In this document: piece by piece, positions 22,974 to 30,090 of the stretch | Layout: each line of letters begins with the position of its first letter | Numbering within the stretch: position 1 is the stretch's first letter | Assembly: GCA_041685645.1 (NCBI GenBank) | Contig: JAWLFI010000008.1 | Coordinates: 1-30,090 of the forward strand | From: JAWLFI01 sp041685645 | Lineage (GTDB): Bacteria; Bacteroidota; Bacteroidia; Chitinophagales; Saprospiraceae | Length of the DNA stretch: 30,090 nt | Direction: 5' to 3' | Notes under the pieces: generated by a model | The model's input: the letters and a program-made list of their open reading frames with translations, nothing else | Told to the model about the DNA's origin: nothing | The model's database searches: none | Position numbers and translations under genes: made by a program

Positions 22974-23367
22974 GCGGTCTCCTTTTGTTCGGTAATTGCC
23001 CAATGTTAACCAGGGCATAAGTTTCGTACAATGTAAAATAAAGATACATTAAAAAAAATGGAAGTACGAACCATTTTTCCGGTGTAGCAAACTCTTGGAT
23101 ATATATGACAATAATGAGGATAGACAGTAGCATTTTGAAAGTGATTGACGCGAGCACGACAGCGCCAAATAGCGATTTGTTTCTATGCAGGCTGGTCTTT
23201 TGACCCAGGAAGAGAGATAATACTGAGAGTAAGAGAAATGCGACCATGGATAAAAGGTAGAAATTCAGATGGCTGCTGAACACTTCCCAGGCATTTGTGA
23301 TGATAAGGGTAATTCCCGATAAGACCAGAGGGAGAACAAGCCCTGTCCAATAATTGAGGTGCTTCAT
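22960..23367 (-). CDS. Four-helix membrane protein of the AtpI-like slot in F0F1 operons
   Basis: 135 residues, ATG start overlapping the AtpZ stop as ATGA (23364-23367), so the two are coupled. It has four predicted helices at about residues 8-26, 34-54, 66-90 and 98-118, a basic loop (TSLHRNKS) and a charged tail (NKRRPHDGE). In other Bacteroidota a small four-helix protein occupies the same place between the AtpZ gene and atpB and is usually left hypothetical or called AtpI-like. The position here supports that reading; the sequence itself shows no firm signature. The downstream gene is a biotin carrier instead of atpB. Confidence 0.75.
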   Translation of the reverse strand: MKHLNYWTGLVLPLVLSGITLIITNAWEVFSSHLNFYLLSMVAFLLLSVLSLFLGQKTSLHRNKSLFGAVVLASITFKMLLSILIIVIYIQEFATPEKWFVLPFFLMYLYFTLYETYALVNIGQLPNKRRPHDGE

Positions 23368-23606
23368 GATCGGACGAGTTCAATAACGACTTTAAGGACG
23401 TAGATCAAAACGAAAAAGGCAATAAGTGAAGCTGTCCAAATGGGCTTTTCTGTGGAGAAATAGCTGTCTAAAAACGAACCGGCAAGATACCCGATTAAGC
23501 CCGCTCCAGCCAAAGCAAAGCCGATGTTGGAATATTTGACGAACTCGATCAACTTATCCCGTACTTTTTTCTTTTTTTCCGACTGATTTTCCTTCTTGGG
23601 ATCCAT
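23364..23606 (-). CDS. AtpZ/AtpI-family ATP synthase accessory protein
   Basis: 80 residues, ATG start. A Lys/Glu-rich N-terminus (DPKKENQSEKKKKVRDK) precedes two membrane helices. The first contains the pattern NIGFALAGAGLIGYLAGSFLD (about 28-48) typical of AtpZ/AtpI proteins; the second is SLIAFFVLIYVLKVVIELV (about 59-77). The family is linked to assembly of the F0 rotor ring or to Mg2+/Ca2+ passage in F-type ATP synthase operons. Its first 53 bases overlap the end of the bactofilin gene, and it has no later ATG to use. It is followed directly by the four-helix protein, the standard Bacteroidota order. Confidence 0.85.
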   Translation of the reverse strand: MDPKKENQSEKKKKVRDKLIEFVKYSNIGFALAGAGLIGYLAGSFLDSYFSTEKPIWTASLIAFFVLIYVLKVVIELVRS

Positions 23607-23991
23607 CTTTCACTTTGCGATTTTTCACATCACCCATTGAGCATTGGCCATTGATAGTGGCACCACTCTCGACGATTAATTTGTTCGTAGTAAGATCCCC
23701 TGTAATGATAGCAGATGATTTCAGTGTCAGAATTGAAGATATCTGAATATCCCCGTGAATGGTTCCCTCAATAATGGCTTCTTTGCTCCGTATGTTGCCG
23801 ACAATCTTACCCTGCTCGCCCAACAAAAGACGAGCGTGGCAATTCAGATTACCTTCTAATTGTCCATCGATGCGCGTATCACTTTTAGACTCAATATCTC
23901 CTGTGATAGTCGTGCCACCTACAATGATATTGGTTCCGGCGTTTTGCGATGTGCTTTTTGCCGGGCTACCATTATTTTTGTTTCCAAACAT
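23554..23991 (-). CDS. Bactofilin (polymer-forming cytoskeletal protein)
   Basis: 145 residues, ATG start. A short polar N-terminus (FGNKNNGSPAKSTSQNAG) leads into the bactofilin beta-helix at about residues 20-115: TNIIVGGTTITGDIES, DTRIDGQLEGNLN, LLGEQGKIVGNIRSKEAIIEGTIHGDIQ and LIVESGATINGQC. The regular hydrophobic/Gly spacing fits one turn per 16-18 residues. A basic tail (about 120-145) follows, whose codons overlap the AtpZ start. Bactofilins polymerise without nucleotide and scaffold wall enzymes, often M23 peptidases; such a peptidase gene is 4 kb away, though that need not be meaningful. The PorP-like gene lies 35 bases upstream on the same strand. Confidence 0.94.
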   Translation of the reverse strand: MFGNKNNGSPAKSTSQNAGTNIIVGGTTITGDIESKSDTRIDGQLEGNLNCHARLLLGEQGKIVGNIRSKEAIIEGTIHGDIQISSILTLKSSAIITGDLTTNKLIVESGATINGQCSMGDVKNRKVKDGSQEGKSVGKKEKSTG

Positions 23992-24026
23992 GCTCTGTTA
24001 TTCGTTTTGCCTCCTGATAATGCGTT

Positions 24027-25118
24027 CTAAAATACCGGACAGTAAACACCTCTGCGTTCAGGACCACAAATAGTGTAAATCAAAGAAAACTCAAAGGATC
24101 CATTTCCATTCGCACCCACTCTCAGCGGAGAGACGTTGACATCGTAACTAAAGCCAAAGTCGAAATTGTTGTATTGAAATCTGGTAGACAAAATAAGCGC
24201 GTCTGCACCGAGTTTGTAGTCTTCAATCAATTCTTCATTCCATTGATATTGGTTGACTAATCGAATCCAGGCTCCGAATTGGAAAGATTGATTATCGTAT
24301 CGCGAACTTCCCAACTGAAATCTCATGGATGTTCCACCATTCAACTGCCATGACGGTCCCTGGAAGAAAGAAACGACTCCGGGCACTAAGCTCGTTCGTC
24401 GACTAATGGGAAATTCACCACCTGCGTGAAGCGTATATCTGCTATACAGAAACACTTCATTGTCTTCATCAAAAGTTTGATTCGGACTGTTGATATGGTG
24501 ATACGCACCTCCCATATAAAAAGATTGATTATCGCCCCAATTGCTAAACCACAAAATTCCGGCTGATAAGTCTCCAAAGAGGAAATTGTCGTTTTCGAAT
24601 GTTTCTCCACTTGGAATGCCTGGGTTATATACACCATCTGTGTTTTGGTTGCCATAGCGGGCATTGGCAAAGTCAATACTTCTCTGAGCCAGCCCCCCAT
24701 CTACACCCACGACGAGGTAATGGGCTTGTGACCGTCCTCCTCCTAGATATTTGGAAAACGAGCCACTGAGTCTCCCCTGCAGTGTGCTGAAATCAACTTC
24801 TCCGGCGCGATCGCCCCAAAAGGAAGCTCCGACGCCAAAATAATCTCGTCTAAAAGCGGTAAACTTTTGGTCGTAGGAAACGGAATAGGTGTTAAAGGCA
24901 TTCTCTCGCAAAACAGAAGCCCACTGGTTTCGGTAGTTTGCCACAAATCTGACATTGCAATTCATCACGCCAGTCAAGGCGGGGTTGAGATTCAATGGAG
25001 ATTGATAAAATTGAGAAAAGTGAATGTCCTGTGCCTGAGACATACCCGCCCATCCCGTGATTAGGACTGCGAGCAAAAGATAGTGTCGAATTCTTTTCAT
25101 CTTCTTGGTATTCTTCAT
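24027..25118 (-). CDS. PorP/SprF family type IX secretion outer-membrane protein
   Basis: 363 residues from ATG 25118; ATG 25100 is an alternative and the frame is open to a TTG at 25133. The signal peptide (RIRHYLLLAVLITGWAGMSQAQ) is followed at once by the family hallmark DIHFSQFYQSPLNLNPALTG. The rest alternates short beta strands with aromatic girdles, consistent with a 14-strand barrel, including NYRNQWASV, SYDQKF and NFDFGFSYDVNVS near the end. PorP/SprF proteins work with T9SS; SprF helps a partner adhesin reach the surface, and PorP is part of the core machine. No giant adhesin gene is next to it, unlike many SprF-type copies. It heads a minus-strand run into the bactofilin gene. Confidence 0.93.
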   Translation of the reverse strand: MKNTKKMKRIRHYLLLAVLITGWAGMSQAQDIHFSQFYQSPLNLNPALTGVMNCNVRFVANYRNQWASVLRENAFNTYSVSYDQKFTAFRRDYFGVGASFWGDRAGEVDFSTLQGRLSGSFSKYLGGGRSQAHYLVVGVDGGLAQRSIDFANARYGNQNTDGVYNPGIPSGETFENDNFLFGDLSAGILWFSNWGDNQSFYMGGAYHHINSPNQTFDEDNEVFLYSRYTLHAGGEFPISRRTSLVPGVVSFFQGPSWQLNGGTSMRFQLGSSRYDNQSFQFGAWIRLVNQYQWNEELIEDYKLGADALILSTRFQYNNFDFGFSYDVNVSPLRVGANGNGSFEFSLIYTICGPERRGVYCPVF

Positions 25119-25338
25119 GTGTTTGAATGACAATATACGAAGCTAATTGACTTTTTGAAAAAAGTTAGATAAAAAACTTCATTGAGAATCTTTATCAGCA
25201 TTTTCCCTATACCGGCAAATTAGCTATATGAGTATAGGTTTCGTAAATATAGAACCAATGAAACACTCATTCGCTGCTTCGAATTGCTAAAGTTATATAA
25301 TATTTGCACACCAAAGTAAGAATGTCAAAAAAAATAAG

Positions 25339-26289
25339 ATGGAATGGACCTTGAAATTTGATCCCCCCAAAGCCGACATAGCTATAGAGGCAGCCGCGCC
25401 ATTGTATATGGCGGGAAGTTGTTTTGCTCAGCACTGGGGAAAACATTTAGAGTCTTTGCGATGGCCAGGCACGTATCATCCCTTGCATATTACCTATCAG
25501 CCGGAAGCATTGTTGCGTCAATTATCCCTGACGATACACGACCAGCCACTTATTGAGGAGCATTGGGTGGAGGTCGAAGGGATTTGGCGGCACTTCGATG
25601 TACATTCCCATTTTGGTCACCCCGTGCTGGAGCTAGCCAGGCAACAAATCGAGCGAAACAAACAACTGGCTCAAAGTTCTTTGGAAGAAGCTGAATATTG
25701 CATGATTACTTTAGGTACTTCTCTGGTGTTCGAATACCAAAAGACAGGACTTTCAGTGGCCAATTGCCAAAAAGTGCCGCAAAGTGAATTTCAGATTCAA
25801 CAGCTTTCAGTGGATCAGATTGGGGGTCAGCTCCTACAAATCCAACAACTTTTGGAGGGCTTGCCGCGCATGAAAGCCGTTGTTTGGACGGTAAGTCCCG
25901 TTCGGCACCATCGGTCCGGTCTAGTGGAAAATCAGAGGTCTAAGTCGCATTTGATCGCCGCAGTCCATCAATTGGTCAGCCAACATCAACGAGCGGTTTA
26001 TTTTCCCGCTTATGAATGGATGATGGACGTACTGAGGGACTACCGATTCTATAAAAGTGATAAAGTCCATCCCACCGAAGAAGCGGTCCAATTTATTTTC
26101 AAACAATTTATCAAGGGGTATTTTGATTCTTCAGCGCAAGAACTCTACGCTCAATTGCGGCAAGTGCAGAGAATGAGGAATCATCGTCCTCAATTTAAGG
26201 GTACGGCGCCACACAAAAAGTTTGTTCAGCAACGGGAAGCCATAGAAAAGCGAATCCGGGATCAATATCCTTTATTGTCTTTAGATTAG
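25339..26289 (+). CDS. GSCFA domain protein (SGNH-hydrolase-like)
   Basis: 316 residues, ATG start. The namesake motif GSCFA is at 26-30 (AGSCFAQHWGKHLESL), with Ser27 in the position of the nucleophile of SGNH/GDSL hydrolases. ITYQPEALLRQL, FDVHSHFGHP, MITLGTSLVFEY and VVWTVSPVRHHR follow the family pattern. DKVHPTEEAVQFIFK near residue 240 supplies the Asp and His expected for the triad. The length is normal for Bacteroidota GSCFA proteins, whose substrate is unknown. A weak -7 box (AATATTTG, 25299-25306) precedes it. It converges on the amidohydrolase gene with the last 9 bases shared. Confidence 0.93.
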   Translation: MEWTLKFDPPKADIAIEAAAPLYMAGSCFAQHWGKHLESLRWPGTYHPLHITYQPEALLRQLSLTIHDQPLIEEHWVEVEGIWRHFDVHSHFGHPVLELARQQIERNKQLAQSSLEEAEYCMITLGTSLVFEYQKTGLSVANCQKVPQSEFQIQQLSVDQIGGQLLQIQQLLEGLPRMKAVVWTVSPVRHHRSGLVENQRSKSHLIAAVHQLVSQHQRAVYFPAYEWMMDVLRDYRFYKSDKVHPTEEAVQFIFKQFIKGYFDSSAQELYAQLRQVQRMRNHRPQFKGTAPHKKFVQQREAIEKRIRDQYPLLSLD

Positions 26290-27468
26290 GCGCCGACATT
26301 GAGTGTTGGCCTGAATTTCCCATTGGTCCTCTTCCCTGAGGTCGAGGTGGAGGATGCCGGGTTGTTTTCCTATTTCCAGACTGCCGAGCTGTTCGTCCAT
26401 CTGCAATGCCTGAGCTCCATTCTTCGTCGCCCACGACAGGAGTTCTAGGGTGGGGAGGTATGACTTGTACTTTTTCAATGTCTTGATTTCCTCTAAGATA
26501 GAGAGTTGCCAGTTCGAGGCCAATGAGTCCGTTCCCAAAGCTATTCTAGCGTTGTGTTCTCTGAATGTGTCATACTGAGGCAATTGGTTCTCAATATAGA
26601 GGTTCGCGTTGGGGCAGCTCACCCAATAGAGATTCGAATTCTTTTCCATGGCCCATAGGATGTCCTCAGATAACGTCCGGGTATTGTGGACGAGTAAGAG
26701 GGGCACCTGATCGGGCAATTGAAGGAGAGCATATCTTAGGGAGGTCTCTCCCGTAGCCCGAAAATGACTCAGGTCAAAGCCGAAAGATTCAAAAAAGGGA
26801 ATTAGTCCCCCCTTTCCGGAAATGAACATATCGTCTTCATCTTTTATCTCTTGGTTGTGCAGGCTCAACACCTGTCTTTTGGAGTGAAACTCCCTTATTT
26901 TTTGGAAGAGTTCGGGTGAGACCGAATATGGAGCATGCGGAACCAAACTTTTTTCATGCCCCGGGGGGAGTTTCAGTGCCTCGAAGATATCCAGGGCTTT
27001 TTGAAAGGAAGACTCACAGAGCTGATTTTGCATGAAGTCGAACACCTCGACGAAGGTGTAATACCTGAGTTGGGATGTTTCCTTTTGCTCAAAGCTGTCG
27101 GCTACATTGGATATGTCTCCGACCGCCATGATTCCGGCCTCTTGCATTTCAGCATCGGCCAAAGCAATTGCATTTTGAATGGTTTCCGGCTCAATATCCC
27201 GCTCGGTAACCACGGATTTGATAAAACTGATCAATCCGGTTCCCGTGGGTATCCTTCCTTTCATATGCGACAATTCGAGATGGCAATGGGCATTGATGAA
27301 GCCGGGAATGAGCGCTCCCGGCCTAAAATCAACCAATGCGGGATCCGCTTGATTCCGTGGCAAGAGGTCCTGAATGCGTCCCGCTTCATCGGTGACGATC
27401 ACGGTTTGCTGTTTCCATTGGCCATCAGCACCAAAAACTTTGTCAGCACTGTAGTAATGTAAAGGCAT
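26281..27468 (-). CDS. Amidohydrolase (SsnA/MtaD-like, possible aminofutalosine deaminase)
   Basis: 395 residues from ATG 27468; the track to 27522 adds 18 unlikely residues. It is a metal-dependent hydrolase with a TIM-barrel core and a beta-sandwich made from both ends. All expected ligands are visible: GFINAHCHLE with His61 and His63, VPHAPYS with His178, LHNQE with His204 and Glu207, VHNTRTL with His261, and GTDSLASNW with Asp314. GSLEIGKQPGI near the end is the usual return to the small domain. HCHLELSHMKG resembles enzymes that deaminate 6-aminofutalosine in menaquinone synthesis, and also chlorohydrolase/SAH deaminase relatives; the substrate is inferred. No futalosine-pathway gene is adjacent. 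Its stop overlaps the GSCFA stop. Confidence 0.9.
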   Translation of the reverse strand: MPLHYYSADKVFGADGQWKQQTVIVTDEAGRIQDLLPRNQADPALVDFRPGALIPGFINAHCHLELSHMKGRIPTGTGLISFIKSVVTERDIEPETIQNAIALADAEMQEAGIMAVGDISNVADSFEQKETSQLRYYTFVEVFDFMQNQLCESSFQKALDIFEALKLPPGHEKSLVPHAPYSVSPELFQKIREFHSKRQVLSLHNQEIKDEDDMFISGKGGLIPFFESFGFDLSHFRATGETSLRYALLQLPDQVPLLLVHNTRTLSEDILWAMEKNSNLYWVSCPNANLYIENQLPQYDTFREHNARIALGTDSLASNWQLSILEEIKTLKKYKSYLPTLELLSWATKNGAQALQMDEQLGSLEIGKQPGILHLDLREEDQWEIQANTQCRRLI

Positions 27469-27964
27469 AGATTTGGTTTTATATAGAGAGTAAAGATAGG
27501 ATTTGAGTAGTGTAAAATTCAAATTTCAGGGTGCAACTCTTAGGGAAAGGTCGTTCCAGAGCCGGGAGTACTCAATAAAAAGTGCGTAAGGGGTCCGGAA
27601 GTCGCGAGCTTGCCTCGCGGCCCTGGGCGCCGAAGGCGGTCCACCGTACTGGGGCGGCTCGTGCCCTTGCCACTATAACCCTACAGACCAGGTCTTGATC
27701 TTTTTTCCATCTCTTCGATGCTATTCAGTCACAGGGCCAGAGGGATGCTACTCCCTCCCAGCTTGATCTGAAATAATTTCCATTGTCTTTTCAATGCCCC
27801 TTTAGTGGTAAGGGCACTGGAAGCGAAGGCTCGGTGGACGGTACCCTGGAGGGGCCCGACCCGAGGACGGTTTCTTAATCATTGCGTTTGGGATTTTGGG
27901 TAAAGGTGCCTTGGATTACTCTGAGGTGGCGGTGCCGTCCGAGGGATACGCCCAAAAAATAGAT
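27469..27964. other. GC-rich hairpin island 3 with a long imperfect inverted repeat
   Basis: This 496-bp gap between two minus-strand genes has no credible ORF. Local stem-loops are CGCGAG/CTCGCG (27603-27619), CGCC-GAA-GGCG (27628-27638) and GAGGGA/TCCCTC (27740-27757). A larger imperfect hairpin is framed by GTCCACCG (27639-27646) with CGGTGGAC (27832-27839), and GTGCCCTTGCCAC (27661-27673) with GTGGTAAGGGCAC (27805-27817, 12 of 13 paired plus one GU). The spacer must also hold the amidohydrolase promoter, close to the AT-rich 27469-27530 segment. Confidence 0.6.
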
Positions 27965-30090
27965 TTAATCTTCATTAGAAGGCTGGCTCAGAAGGTGTTG
28001 TAGCGCAAAGGATCGATAACGATCGGCGAGAGAGTTGGGGCTAGTATCTGCCGGTCGGGTAATTTTTTGCCACAAGAGCTGGCGGTCTTTCAGGGGGTAT
28101 TCCGAAAATGTACGATTCAGAACGGGGAGAATAGAGTGAAAAATAGTTTCGGGCATGCGATCAATCCAGAGTTGGAGTTGATTGAAGAGTTCGTCGTGGT
28201 ACAAGAGGAGTGTGGCGGTTCCGTAGAGAAGTCCTTCCAGCCATTGAGCAGTGGATTCGGGTTGATGCGTGGCCTGAAGGTGTCTGCTGATATGGGAGCT
28301 CAGCCTGAGTCCATCATCGGCATGGCTGTCGAGGATACTGCGAAGTGCAAAACCGGACAATCTCGGATCGGTTGTTTCCTCTTTGAGCATGAGTTGAAGG
28401 GCATGGTGCCAATCGCTTCGCTCTATTTCATTCTTGCTACTTTGGATGAGCGGGCTATATTTTGCCAGTGCCAGGAATAGATCTCGGCTTACCTCATCCT
28501 TCAAATTTCGACTTTGATAGGGGAGGAGACTGCAAATTTTTCGGTGAAGTCTGTGCGCAATGGATCGAACCAAATTCTGATCCTGGTCCCGGACGTTTCC
28601 ATAGGCTGCAATGTTGAAAAGGAGGGTGTTTGCGGGTAGAAACTCCAGGAGGTCATCGGTAGTGCCTGTCGCCTGATCAATGTAGCGCAATAACTGAGGA
28701 AGGCCCGGCTGGAAATTAGCGAGCAAGGCGATATCCAGATCTCGAATCAGGGCTTTGAGTCCCGGCTTCGCTGCCCAGCGCTGCTCTAAAAGATTGAGGG
28801 CGACCTCTGATAGCTGGCTACCCAGCGTGCTCCACTGAAAGAGTTGAATTTCGTGCTCTATATCCCATTGGAATTGCCAGACTTCGCGGAACGATCCCCT
28901 GCTGCGATGGGAAGCCTCTGTTTTCTGCGCCCATGAGAGTCCCATGAGCTGAATGAGGTGTAGCCACTGAGAGCAGTCGCGATGTAGATTTTTTCTCAGA
29001 TCCAGCTCTTTCGTCATGGCGTTTTTCGAAGGAGTTTTGGGAGCCCAATAGGCGGAGAGGCGCAGCGATTTAATTCGCGAGAGAAACTCTTCCAACACGG
29101 GTGAGTGAATGAGTTCCCGGGGTACATGTCCTATGGAAGTGCCGATTACTGCTCGACTTCGGATGAGTTCGAATGGAGCACTCTGACCTCGACAGAGGGT
29201 GGGTTCGGTCGCCTGTATGAGTTCTTTCTGACCGGGAATATTCATGTTCCGCAATTGGGCCAGTTGGCGGCTGAGCTTGACGGCGGCCTGCACTTCTGAG
29301 GGTGATACGTGAAAGCCCTCTTCGCGCAGCAGCCGTGCGGATTGGGATAGCCACACTTCTGGTGTATTTTGCTCGTGGTGAAACATGATATCGTACAATT
29401 GAGGAGATTCAACGCCGGCGCCATAGCCCGAAGAGCGGGCTAGTCGCGGATAGGAAAAAGGAATGATGGAAGAAATCATACGTTTCTCCCGCCAGCCCTT
29501 GAGCAGCGCTTTGTCTTTTTTCTTTTGCTCTGCATCTATATTTTGCAGGGCGGGTCCGTGAAAGGCGCCCACGATGGTGACTAATATGTTGTGATTTTTA
29601 GAGTGTCGATCTAATTCACGCCGCATGTAGGCTTCGCGAAGATCGTTGAGAGCATCTTCTTGTTGATTCCAACGGACTTCTTTCATTAGGGTGAGTAGGA
29701 GCTCAAAATCCTCCAGCGATTGGGTCTCCCTCTCGAAATAGTGATCCCAAAAAGATTCTATGGTGTCAAAACCTGCCATTTTAGCCACTTGCTGGAGACC
29801 GGATTCTGTAGATGCTCGAGCGGGAGAAGCATCGATTTGCTGTTGGATGCTAAAGGGGAGATCTATGGCATGGAGGGGGATTTTCCTAGAAAAGGCCCAC
29901 TGCATGGCCTGCCATTCCGGTGAGAATTCAGCCAGTGGGAGCAGGGAAACTTGATCGGGTTGTTTTTTGAGGTATTGCAATTGGGCGATGGGCGGGCGGA
30001 TTTCCGGATGTGCGAGCTCCTGAATTGCGCTGTCTTTATCGTTGGGCCATTCAATGGCGATGGCGTCGGGCTGTATTTCTTCTAATGCAC
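27965..30090 (-). CDS. DUF5682 family protein, 5' end cut off by the window edge
   Basis: 707 residues are visible and the reading frame stays open to the right edge. The TTG near 29980 is an internal Leu, and translation upstream of it continues the family pattern: QPDAIAIEWPND (6-17) and HPEIRPPIAQL (27-37). Then comes the most recognisable part, LLPLAEFSPEWQAMQWAF (about 49-66), followed by IPLHAIDLPFSI. Later visible parts are SFWDHYFE, an AYMRREL helix, and IIPFSYPRLARSSGYGAGVESPQLYDIMF around 190-220. The C-terminal 400 residues are all-helical and repeat-like. The start would lie about 20-40 codons beyond the edge. As I recall, DUF5682 genes cluster with a MoxR-type AAA ATPase, a VWA-domain protein and SWIM/DUF5691 proteins. 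Function unknown. No signal peptide or membrane helix is visible. Confidence 0.82.
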   Translation of the reverse strand, partial: ALEEIQPDAIAIEWPNDKDSAIQELAHPEIRPPIAQLQYLKKQPDQVSLLPLAEFSPEWQAMQWAFSRKIPLHAIDLPFSIQQQIDASPARASTESGLQQVAKMAGFDTIESFWDHYFERETQSLEDFELLLTLMKEVRWNQQEDALNDLREAYMRRELDRHSKNHNILVTIVGAFHGPALQNIDAEQKKKDKALLKGWREKRMISSIIPFSYPRLARSSGYGAGVESPQLYDIMFHHEQNTPEVWLSQSARLLREEGFHVSPSEVQAAVKLSRQLAQLRNMNIPGQKELIQATEPTLCRGQSAPFELIRSRAVIGTSIGHVPRELIHSPVLEEFLSRIKSLRLSAYWAPKTPSKNAMTKELDLRKNLHRDCSQWLHLIQLMGLSWAQKTEASHRSRGSFREVWQFQWDIEHEIQLFQWSTLGSQLSEVALNLLEQRWAAKPGLKALIRDLDIALLANFQPGLPQLLRYIDQATGTTDDLLEFLPANTLLFNIAAYGNVRDQDQNLVRSIAHRLHRKICSLLPYQSRNLKDEVSRDLFLALAKYSPLIQSSKNEIERSDWHHALQLMLKEETTDPRLSGFALRSILDSHADDGLRLSSHISRHLQATHQPESTAQWLEGLLYGTATLLLYHDELFNQLQLWIDRMPETIFHSILPVLNRTFSEYPLKDRQLLWQKITRPADTSPNSLADRYRSFALQHLLSQPSNED

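Noticed and set aside
29978..29980. TTG as the start of the DUF5682 gene
   Set aside because: The frame continues open to the window edge and the upstream translation matches the family pattern, so this is an internal Leu codon.
1..30090. CRISPR array, tRNA or rRNA genes, insertion sequences, prophage genes
   Set aside because: I looked for regularly spaced repeats, tRNA arms with the conserved T-loop, transposase motifs and phage structural genes on both strands and saw none.

Overview
The window looks like chromosomal DNA of a Bacteroidota bacterium, most likely in the Saprospiria/Lewinella neighbourhood; the exact lineage is an inference. The pointers are type IX secretion/gliding genes (a SprE/PorW-like TPR lipoprotein and a PorP/SprF-like outer-membrane protein), a bactofilin followed by an AtpZ-like gene, a transketolase split into two subunits, a GSCFA protein, and -7 boxes of the Bacteroidota type (TAnnTTTG). 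I see no rRNA, tRNA, CRISPR array, integrase or transposase.

Layout. 1-1.6 kb: a His/Asp-rich lipoprotein with its own promoter and terminator, a 680-bp gene-free stretch, then one or two tiny membrane-protein ORFs that run tail-to-tail into an acyl-CoA dehydrogenase (1.5-3.3 kb, minus). 3.6-5.9 kb: an MsbA-like ABC exporter and a small membrane protein. 6.1-7.6 kb: a family 2 glycosyltransferase and a methyltransferase, a short plus-strand operon. 7.6-11.9 kb (minus): radC, a GC-rich hairpin island, a trans-sulfuration enzyme, the two transketolase halves, and HU with a clear terminator. 12.1 kb: a small lipoprotein. 12.6-16.7 kb (minus): an oligopeptide-type importer (binding protein, OppB-like and OppC-like permeases) with no ATPase gene nearby. 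17.2-18.1 kb: a TIGR01777 epimerase-like protein, then a second GC-rich hairpin island. 18.4-22.4 kb: an M23 peptidase and sprE, divergent, sharing a region with two facing -7 boxes in a dyad. 22.5-25.1 kb (minus): PorP-like protein, bactofilin, AtpZ, a four-helix membrane protein and a biotin carrier protein. 25.3-27.5 kb: GSCFA protein and an amidohydrolase, tail-to-tail. 27.5-28.0 kb: a third GC-rich island. 28.0 kb to the end: a DUF5682-family protein that runs off the right edge.

How the genes fit together. Most of the window is housekeeping: carbon metabolism (transketolase, acyl-CoA dehydrogenase, biotin carrier), cell envelope (exporter, glycosyltransferase, M23 peptidase, bactofilin, T9SS parts), peptide uptake and DNA upkeep (HU, RadC). 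Two things stand out. First, the DUF5682 gene at the right edge belongs to a family that, as I recall it, sits in gene clusters with a MoxR-type AAA ATPase and a VWA-domain protein; the rest of such a cluster would lie beyond position 30090 and cannot be seen here. Second, three GC-rich intergenic islands (about 8.34-8.52, 18.13-18.34 and 27.59-27.95 kb) each hold several stable stem-loops with short loops and no credible protein. They could be a repeated element or structured RNAs.
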